5,080 bases of DNA from NCBI GenBank assembly GCA_016267585.1, contig JACQUT010000213.1, forward strand, positions 1 through 5,080, in the 5' to 3' direction. Below, piece after piece: positions 1-4,723 of the stretch (position 1 is its first letter; the number at the start of each line of letters is the position of its first letter). The DNA comes from Cyanobacteria bacterium NC_groundwater_1444_Ag_S-0.65um_54_12 (GTDB lineage: Bacteria > Cyanobacteriota > Sericytochromatia > S15B-MN24 > VGJW01). The position numbers and the translations under genes were made by a program. The notes under the pieces are model-generated. The model did not search any database and was not told the origin of the DNA. It worked only from the letters and a program-made list of their open reading frames with translations.

Positions 1-518
1 GATAAGGGATGACGAAGCAGTCCTTGCCAACCAGTACTACCGCAGAGCAGGCCAATAGCTGGTAACAGTGCTACAATCCAGGAGTTCCAGAGTGGTCCGC
101 CCCACCAGTAGCGTTTGAAGGTCGTGTAGCTGGCCAAGCCAGCTACACCAGCCAAGGAAAAGATCAGTGTCCAGGGATTCAATACCGCCAGAATTACCGC
201 ACAAAGGAGCAGACCGCTCAGACTGATCAGCAGAACTTGCCGTGGCGTGATCTCGCCACGTACCAGTGGCCGATAAGGCGAGGAGATGGAATCAGTGTCA
301 ATTTGCGAGACATCGGTCAATGCCTGGCCCAGCCCGTAGGAAGCGAAAAAAGCCAGAAAGGCAGATCCCAGTGCGCCTGGCGAAAGATCCGGCGCTGCTG
401 CTAAACCCACCAACCCGCCGGTACCGGACACGAAGAAAAGATAAGGACGCAAGGTAATCCAGTAGGCGTCCCAGAATCTCGGGCTACTGAGCGGATAGGG
501 GGCAGCCTGATGGTTCAC
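1..518 (-). CDS. UbiA-family membrane prenyltransferase, C-terminus beyond the window
   Basis: UbiA enzymes are multi-pass membrane proteins that transfer a polyprenyl chain from a diphosphate to an aromatic or other acceptor. The visible 172 residues, of about 290 usual, read as polar N-terminus, the family Arg-Pro in LRPYLFF (24-25) entering the first helix, a second helix (about 50-67), the first Asp-rich region TDVSQIDTD (68-76), the loop SSPYRPLVRGEIT (79-91), then hydrophobic helices near 94-113, 117-134 and 147-160. The loop matches the RP-(I/L)-x-x-G-x-I pattern of chlorophyll-synthase-type members. The Asp-rich motif departs from the usual NDxxDxxxD: Thr68 replaces Asn and Gln72 replaces an Asp, while Asp69, Asp74 and Asp76 remain. 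The second Asp-rich motif lies off the window. The GTG start at 518-516 overlaps the upstream TGA as GTGA and no Met occurs early, so coupled translation is likely. The acceptor is unknown. Confidence 0.88.
   Translation of the reverse strand, partial: MNHQAAPYPLSSPRFWDAYWITLRPYLFFVSGTGGLVGLAAAPDLSPGALGSAFLAFFASYGLGQALTDVSQIDTDSISSPYRPLVRGEITPRQVLLISLSGLLLCAVILAVLNPWTLIFSLAGVAGLASYTTFKRYWWGGPLWNSWIVALLPAIGLLCGSTGWQGLLRHPL
124..148. repeat. Perfect 11-base inverted repeat with 3-base loop, inside the prenyltransferase gene
   Basis: GTGTAGCTGGC (124-134) and GCCAGCTACAC (138-148) are exact reverse complements separated by CAA. The sequence encodes about nine residues of a membrane segment (G-V-A-G-L-A-S-Y-T), so it is also ordinary coding sequence. 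There is no T-run on either side, so it does not look like an intrinsic terminator. It could form a strong mRNA hairpin. Confidence 0.7.
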
Positions 519-1960
519 CGGGTGTCGGTCAGCGCCGAAAACGCAGCAGACTGCCGGTTGTCACGCCCTCTTTCTAGTAGCGACAGCGGAAGTGCTGCAC
601 CAATTTCCTGAATCTCTGCAGCATTACATCCCAGAATGCCATAATCAGCACCGATGCGCTCCAGTATTGCTACTGTGCGATCGATCTCTTCTGGTGTGTG
701 CCGAGCATTGGCAGTGATGCGGAGAATAGCTTCGCCGCGCGGTACCGCGGGAAAGCTGACGTTCCCGCATTTTATTCCAGCTTCGTAAAGCTCCATGCTG
801 GTTGCCCAAAGTAGTTTGTCTGCACCAACGAAAGCTGTGATGATAGGCGATTCTAGTGGTGGCACCAGCCATCCTACCTCATGTAAACCCTGCCAAAGAC
901 GCTGCGCATTGACCCAGAGCTGCTCACGGTGCTCAGGCTCTTCTTGCATTATGCGAAAAGCTTCGGTGAGACCAGCGCAAGTAGCTGCCGGCAAAGCGGC
1001 CGTGAACATACAAGAGCGAGCAAAGAAGCGTAGATAATCAACCAGATCGGTGCTGCCCGTCACATAGCCGCCAACTGCCCCAGGGGCTTTGCTGAACGTT
1101 CCCATCAGCACATCTATGCTGCCAGGCAAACCGAAATGTTCTTCCAGACCATGTCCAGAGGACCCGAGAACACCAAGGGAATGCGCTTCGTCGATCATCA
1201 GCTTGGACTGGTAGCGATCGGCTATTGCTCGCAGCTCTGGTAAATTGCATACTCGGCCATGCATGCTGAAAATACCGTCGGTGACAATGAGCTTGCCTTT
1301 GGCTTGCGGAGCCTGCTGGGCCATCAGCCCTGCCAGATCCGCCATGTCATCATGGTCATAGGCTCGCCCCCAGCTAGCACCCGACCAGCGACACCCGTCA
1401 TGAATGCTAGCATGCGCGAAGCGATCGCGTGCCACCAGGTCATTCGGGCGCAGCAGGGCCGTGAGAGATCCCACATTGGCAGCGTAGCCAGAAGGGAAAA
1501 TAACCGTGTCAGCGCGACCATAGAAATTACTGACGGTCTCCTCTAGCTCGCGCAAATAGCGGCTGGTACCACCTAGCAATTGTGCACTGGGCGTACCGTA
1601 ACCAGCATGATCGAGCGCACGGTGCACAGCAGCCAGCACTCGCGGATGAATATGCAATCCGAGGTAACTGTTCGAATCGAAGCAGATCATCTCGCGCAGA
1701 CCGCTACCGAAAGGATCTTGCACCAATATGCGATGATCGAGCGGTCCGGTTATGGTCAGCCGGTATTGCGCCTGGTATAGCCCGCGGGCGCGGGCATCAG
1801 CGAGGAAGGAAGCGAATTTGCCGCACTTGTCGAAAAGGTCGTTCGAAGCAGTATCGATAAAATCGCTCAAACTGTGCGTGGCCACTCCGATGCCCAGCGC
1901 CTCCTTGGTGCGCTGGGCATCCATTCTATTACCGTTGGTGTCGCTGTTGTCAGCGCTCAC
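515..1960 (-). CDS. PLP-dependent alpha-oxoamine synthase, serine palmitoyltransferase-like
   Basis: This family condenses an amino acid with an acyl thioester, with decarboxylation, to give a 2-amino ketone. Numbering from GTG 1960 (481 residues): after a roughly 60-residue N-terminal extension come the core entry FDSNSYLGL (94-102), GGTSRYLRELEE (130-141), SGYAAN (157-162), HASIHDG (183-189, His183 likely stacking on PLP), DGIFSMHG (228-235), DEAHSLG (257-263, with the PLP-binding Asp and His) and GTFSKAPGAVGGYV (287-300), where Lys291 is the expected Schiff-base lysine. DEAHS and the later FTAALP resemble serine palmitoyltransferases more than biotin-pathway BioF (DDAHG). The family is clear; the amino acid and acyl donor are not. 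Acyl-ACP or polyketide off-loading is an alternative. The frame stays open to a GTG at 2017, adding 19 residues, but AGGAGG lies 7 bases before GTG 1960. First gene of a coupled pair. Confidence 0.93.
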   Translation of the reverse strand: MSADNSDTNGNRMDAQRTKEALGIGVATHSLSDFIDTASNDLFDKCGKFASFLADARARGLYQAQYRLTITGPLDHRILVQDPFGSGLREMICFDSNSYLGLHIHPRVLAAVHRALDHAGYGTPSAQLLGGTSRYLRELEETVSNFYGRADTVIFPSGYAANVGSLTALLRPNDLVARDRFAHASIHDGCRWSGASWGRAYDHDDMADLAGLMAQQAPQAKGKLIVTDGIFSMHGRVCNLPELRAIADRYQSKLMIDEAHSLGVLGSSGHGLEEHFGLPGSIDVLMGTFSKAPGAVGGYVTGSTDLVDYLRFFARSCMFTAALPAATCAGLTEAFRIMQEEPEHREQLWVNAQRLWQGLHEVGWLVPPLESPIITAFVGADKLLWATSMELYEAGIKCGNVSFPAVPRGEAILRITANARHTPEEIDRTVAILERIGADYGILGCNAAEIQEIGAALPLSLLERGRDNRQSAAFSALTDTR

Positions 1961-2159
1961 ATCAGTTCCTCCTGCGTGCAGTTTATTGCCAGCGTAACCA
2001 TTCATCGGCCCGTTCACTGCCAGATTTCTTTATGCCCCCAGCTAGCAATAAATATCCGACGCCTGAGGTCGCGGTCGTTAGTGCCACACCGGTTCCTCGC
2101 CCATGCCTCCCTTGGCGGATCGCGCCCCCTCGATCCAGGCATAGCGGACGGGGAGTAAG
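1961..2159. other. Divergent spacer between the synthase and the small-gene/peptidase unit
   Basis: This stretch should hold the promoters for both directions. The only AT-rich patch is near 2027-2055. On the minus strand it offers TATTTA and CATAAAG as poor -10 candidates without a matching -35. On the plus strand TAAATA is equally weak. I see no strong repeat or operator. The synthase frame continues into it as far as 2017 but is probably untranslated leader there. Confidence 0.4.
1968..1973 (-). promoter_or_regulatory. Ribosome binding site that sets the synthase start
   Basis: The minus strand reads AGGAGG, 7 bases before GTG (1960-1958). An ATG at 1962-1960 is also within reach, 5 bases away, but is followed directly by TGA (1959-1957). 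It therefore makes a start-stop pair overlapping the true start by one base. The upstream starts GTG 2017 and ATG 2005 have no comparable site. Confidence 0.75.
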
Positions 2160-2339
2160 GTGAGGTATGTTGATCTGGGTCATAATTTCAAGGATACGGC
2201 AGATATATTTACTGTGAACTTTTCTGCAGGCTGGAAAGCAATAAAGCGGGTACCGGCAGTAGAGTTGATTACTGGTAAGCCGTTAGAGTATCAGATACAG
2301 TTTTCCCAAGGACGGCAAACTCGCTGGAAAGTGAGCTAA
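2160..2339 (+). CDS. Small hypothetical protein, 59 residues, upstream of the M23 peptidase
   Basis: Not recognised. The frame opens after a TAG at 2142-2144 and runs from GTG 2160 to TAA 2337-2339. GGGGAG ends 4 bases before the GTG, a usable though close ribosome binding site. The product starts V/M-RYVDLGHNFKDTADIF and ends SQGRQTRWKVS. It is soluble-looking, net basic, and alternates hydrophobic and polar residues in its second half (ITGKPLEYQIQFSQG), suggesting beta strands. It has no signal peptide, cysteine or membrane segment. The stop lies 11 bases before the peptidase ATG, so co-transcription is likely. A second in-frame GTG at 2214 would give a 41-residue form. It could be a real accessory protein or a decayed 3' end of a longer gene; the upstream TAG and GC-rich sequence leave no visible remnant. 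Confidence 0.5.
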   Translation: MRYVDLGHNFKDTADIFTVNFSAGWKAIKRVPAVELITGKPLEYQIQFSQGRQTRWKVS

Positions 2340-2350
2340 CGGGAAGTGGT

Positions 2351-3205
2351 ATGAACGATCTAGCTAACCCAAGGGGCAGCACGCTGGCTGCCCATGAACG
2401 CGGCAATACTGATGCCTATCGTATCGATCCCTCGGCAATACGACTACTGCGACCATTACTTGGTTCGCTAACTTATCTTGGCATCCGGACGCGCGGGCAC
2501 CGGCTACCCGTGTACATGTACTATGACCATGGCGCGCGCGATCGCATTTACGGTCGTACTATTTCCCTGCGCCACGCGCGGGACTGGCGAGGACGCCAGC
2601 AAACCTACGAGGGGCATCCGGGAACCGATTTCGTCGTGCCCAGAGGCACCAGAATCGTGGCCCCGGCAGCTGGCATCGTACGAAGGGTCGGAGCCGAGCC
2701 CCTGGGTGGAAATTATCTCTGGATCGATCATGGCGGTGGTTACGGCACCAGCTACCACCATCTTTCTTCTAGCATTGTCGCAGTTGGACAGGAGGTGGCC
2801 CGGGGCGATTTGCTAGCGTATTCGGGCGCCAGCGGGTGGATATTGACCAAGTACAAACCCTGGATCCCACCACATCTTCACTTCAACCTGACGATCAACG
2901 GGTTACCGATCGATCCGTTCCCGAGCGCTACTCCCTGGGGATACGGTGCTTTTTGGATCGGCGAGGCGGATCCTCGCCCTTGGCAAGGCCAGCCAGAAAA
3001 AGCAGCGCTTTTGGCGATGGAGCTACGCAGCAAGACAGAAGCACTCTTGCTAGCAAAAGCTCTGGATCCCGTACTATTTGCAAACTACCAGAACGCCATG
3101 GATTTTTTCGCACCAGACGCTCTGAGCATCGCTGCCGCGCCGCTCGATTGTCCAGTCGAGTTATCTTTGCCGTTTTCCGCCACCGATTTCACCGGCTTGG
3201 CTTAA
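2351..3205 (+). CDS. M23-family (LytM/lysostaphin-type) zinc metallopeptidase, no signal peptide
   Basis: M23 enzymes cut peptide cross-links in peptidoglycan or glycine-rich peptides. Of 284 residues the catalytic domain spans about 86-190. GHPGTDF gives zinc ligands His89 and Asp93; GTRIVAPAAGIVRRV is the usual strand after it; YHHL carries the catalytic-type His137; GQEVARGDLLAYSG (146-159) is the standard glycine-turn strand; PPHLHFNL supplies His175 and zinc ligand His177. All active-site residues are present. Between SGASG and HLHF lies a longer than usual Trp/Lys/Pro-rich loop (162-174). About 85 residues precede the domain, without any hydrophobic N-terminal signal, and about 95 follow (191-284) that I do not recognise. 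Export by a non-Sec route, action in the cytoplasm, or release by lysis are all possible. GGGAAG sits 4 bases before the ATG. The gene follows the 59-residue gene and its stop overlaps the facing gene. Confidence 0.9.
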   Translation: MNDLANPRGSTLAAHERGNTDAYRIDPSAIRLLRPLLGSLTYLGIRTRGHRLPVYMYYDHGARDRIYGRTISLRHARDWRGRQQTYEGHPGTDFVVPRGTRIVAPAAGIVRRVGAEPLGGNYLWIDHGGGYGTSYHHLSSSIVAVGQEVARGDLLAYSGASGWILTKYKPWIPPHLHFNLTINGLPIDPFPSATPWGYGAFWIGEADPRPWQGQPEKAALLAMELRSKTEALLLAKALDPVLFANYQNAMDFFAPDALSIAAAPLDCPVELSLPFSATDFTGLA

Positions 3206-4437
3206 TTCCTGGCCAGCTTGGTTTTGCCCTTGCCAAAGGCAGACCACACTTCCTCGGCCTTGTTCGAAAGTTTAAGCGCATCAAGCGTTCCTGGCTTGCC
3301 TAGCGCAGCACGAAACATTGTCAGTGCTTCTTCCCTTTTTCCTGCAGCGTAAAGCTTTCCAGCGCTCTTGAGCGGCGTAGCAAGCGCTGATAGGCGCTGG
3401 GATTCTATCACCTGCCCCATGGCCTTCAGGCGCTCGGCACGTGCGGTTAACTTTTTAGCAGCGTTGGCAAAGGGTTTGGCAACGCCAAGGGGACGCTTGT
3501 GTGGTGGGCGCTTGAGCGGTACTCGAATTATCTTGATCGGTTCGGCAAACTGGACCTGGCGTACTACCTGGTACCGCAAACGGGTGACACGCACCAGATC
3601 TTGCCCAGGCGACACCATGAGCCGGCTGCTATAAGAAAGCTCAGTAACCTTGGTTTCGTGCCACAAAGCTTGTTGCAGCGGCGTAGCAGCCGGGATGCGC
3701 TTGTTCAGCTGGCCACTCTTGGTCATGCGAGTCATTTTCTTGGTAATGGTGCTGGGCGGATTGCCAACTTTGTTAGCGATCGCCGTCGTCACTTTAGCTT
3801 GATCGGTCAGATTCGCCGTTGTCGCAAGCTTTGGCAATCTTTTACTTTTGGTAGTAACCTTGGCTAGTTTCTTACCCTGGTGGGCGATCGTTGTCATGGC
3901 GCTGACCTTACCAGTTTTGTCGGCACTTATCGCTAGTTTTGCCAGCTTGTTGCTCTCATCTGCTACCGCTGTTACCACATCAGCTTTCTTGGCATTGCCA
4001 GCAATCTTCGCCAGAGATCGCGCTTTGCCAGCTCCGTGCGCCACTTCACCCATCTTCGCCACTAACTTGGAAGCAAAGAAAATACTACCGATCTCGACGA
4101 TTCCGCGTCCGATCGCTCTGCCGGAATGTCCACCGGAAATGGCTTCCATGTAAGGCTCGGCAAACCCCCGCACCAGATCACCTGGCCGGGTGACCAGGGT
4201 GACCGGGAGCATCGCCAGTCCCTTGAGAGTAGCGATCGGATGAACGAACAACTGTACTGTTCCGCGCACCATATCACCGATACCCTGCGCCGCGCCCATG
4301 AACACATCGCCAACAAAAACTATCGCCGAACCTTCCCGAACCATTGCGGGACCAGCCCCTCGGCCAGCCGGTGAATTTCTTTGCAGATAGACGCCGTTCG
4401 AGGCAGCTAGTATTCGGTTTGCAACCATTGCTGGCAC
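3202..4437 (-). CDS. Basic protein with pre-toxin-like N-terminal region, function unknown
   Basis: 411 residues, no assigned family. Residues 37-126 are glycine-rich and hydrophobic (VFVGDVFMGAAQGIGDMV at 40-57, VHPIATLKGLA at 65-75, a GRAIGRGIVEIGSIFFASKL stretch at 106-125). This pattern of GxxxG helices, HP-I-x-T-x-KG and a later G-x-x-x-G-R-G resembles the segment before the toxin domain in polymorphic toxins. Residues 130-245 are Lys/Ala/Thr-rich with loose repeats: TAVADESNKLAKLA (156-169), TTIAHQGKKLAKVT (182-195), TTAIANKVG (217-225). Residues 262-310 look beta-rich and strongly basic. Residues 357-380 resemble one TPR helix pair (KLYAAGKREEALTMFRAALG). No nuclease, deaminase or other toxin motif is seen, nor a signal peptide. 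The start is GTG 4437, 4 bases after AGGAGG; ATG 4428 is in frame but 13 bases away. The gene is real; its role is a guess. Confidence 0.8.
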   Translation of the reverse strand: MPAMVANRILAASNGVYLQRNSPAGRGAGPAMVREGSAIVFVGDVFMGAAQGIGDMVRGTVQLFVHPIATLKGLAMLPVTLVTRPGDLVRGFAEPYMEAISGGHSGRAIGRGIVEIGSIFFASKLVAKMGEVAHGAGKARSLAKIAGNAKKADVVTAVADESNKLAKLAISADKTGKVSAMTTIAHQGKKLAKVTTKSKRLPKLATTANLTDQAKVTTAIANKVGNPPSTITKKMTRMTKSGQLNKRIPAATPLQQALWHETKVTELSYSSRLMVSPGQDLVRVTRLRYQVVRQVQFAEPIKIIRVPLKRPPHKRPLGVAKPFANAAKKLTARAERLKAMGQVIESQRLSALATPLKSAGKLYAAGKREEALTMFRAALGKPGTLDALKLSNKAEEVWSAFGKGKTKLARN

Positions 4438-4441
4438 TTAT

Positions 4442-4447
4442 CCTCCT
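4442..4447 (-). promoter_or_regulatory. Ribosome binding site of the pre-toxin-like gene
   Basis: AGGAGG on the minus strand lies 4 bases before GTG 4437. This spacing is slightly short but much better than the 13 bases to ATG 4428, so the GTG is preferred. The 5' side is separated by only four bases from a small hairpin at 4452-4467. Confidence 0.7.
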
Positions 4448-4451
4448 CAAT

Positions 4452-4467
4452 CGATAAGTTTTTATCG
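4452..4467 (-). repeat. Small hairpin beside the ribosome binding site
   Basis: CGATAA (4452-4457) and TTATCG (4462-4467) are perfect reverse complements around a 4-base loop. In the minus-strand transcript the hairpin would sit just upstream of the AGGAGG. The stem is AT-rich and weak. It could be an operator for a dimeric repressor, an RNA structure, or chance. Confidence 0.45.
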
Positions 4468-4552
4468 TATTGGGCAAAAGCGCACTTGCTGCTTTGCTGT
4501 TAAAGCAAGGCTAAGCTGCCGATAACATTCAGGAATCAGTCACCAGGCTACC

Positions 4553-4607
4553 CAGAGATATCTGGTCTTGAAAGAGATAGAATGACTGCTCAGACCAGAT
4601 ATCTCTG
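4553..4607. repeat. Perfect 16-base inverted repeat midway between divergent genes
   Basis: CAGAGATATCTGGTCT (4553-4568) and AGACCAGATATCTCTG (4592-4607) are exact reverse complements around a 23-base spacer. Each arm also contains the 8-base palindrome AGATATCT (4556-4563 and 4597-4604), with centres 41 bases apart, close to four helical turns. The element's midpoint is about 143 bases from both the GTG at 4437 and the ATG at 4724. There is no T-run on either side, so it is unlikely to be an intrinsic terminator. A divergent operator with two same-face sites is the favoured reading; a mobile-element remnant is the alternative. Confidence 0.75.
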
Positions 4608-4611
4608 CCGC

Positions 4612-4638
4612 TTGAACAGTATCGAACGTCACTTTAAT
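4612..4638 (+). promoter_or_regulatory. Possible sigma-70-type promoter for the lipoprotein gene
   Basis: TTGAAC (4612-4617) and TTTAAT (4633-4638) match the -35 in four of six positions and the -10 in five of six. The 15-base spacing is shorter than the optimal 17. Transcription would start near 4645, leaving a leader of about 80 bases. The site begins five bases after the inverted repeat, so a protein bound there could control it. Confidence 0.28.
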
Positions 4639-4723
4639 AGAGCCTTTACCTTGCTTTAGCCTTCGACAAGAATCCTCGATGTCTTTTTCACCGATAGTTG
4701 GCATAGCGGGGACACATAAACTG

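Noticed and set aside
1780..1795. GC-rich palindromic run (GCCCGC/GCGGGC) inside the synthase gene
   Set aside because: It is explained by Ala/Arg codons (D-A-R-A-R-G) and only six bases pair.
2018..2100. Sigma-70 promoters in the spacer upstream of the synthase
   Set aside because: TATTTA, CATAAAG and TAAATA are present, but none has a recognisable -35 at suitable spacing, so no site is called.
1983..2183. Minus-strand frame of 66 residues upstream of the synthase
   Set aside because: It overlaps the opposite small gene and the synthase leader, has no clear ribosome binding site, and the product looks unstructured.
2836..3303. Plus-strand frame of 155 residues running through the peptidase 3' end
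   Set aside because: It lies in another frame of a gene whose active-site motifs are all in the 2351 frame, and it runs on into the antisense of the next gene.
3848..4153. Plus-strand frame of 101 residues, hydrophobic, resembling a membrane protein
   Set aside because: It is antisense to the Lys/Ala-rich part of the 3202-4437 gene. Complement of such codons gives Leu/Ser/Ala-rich sequence automatically, and the opposite strand has a strong ribosome binding site and a continuous long frame.
4553..4607. Inverted repeat as an intrinsic transcription terminator
   Set aside because: No T-run follows either arm and it lies between divergent starts, where no transcript is expected to end.
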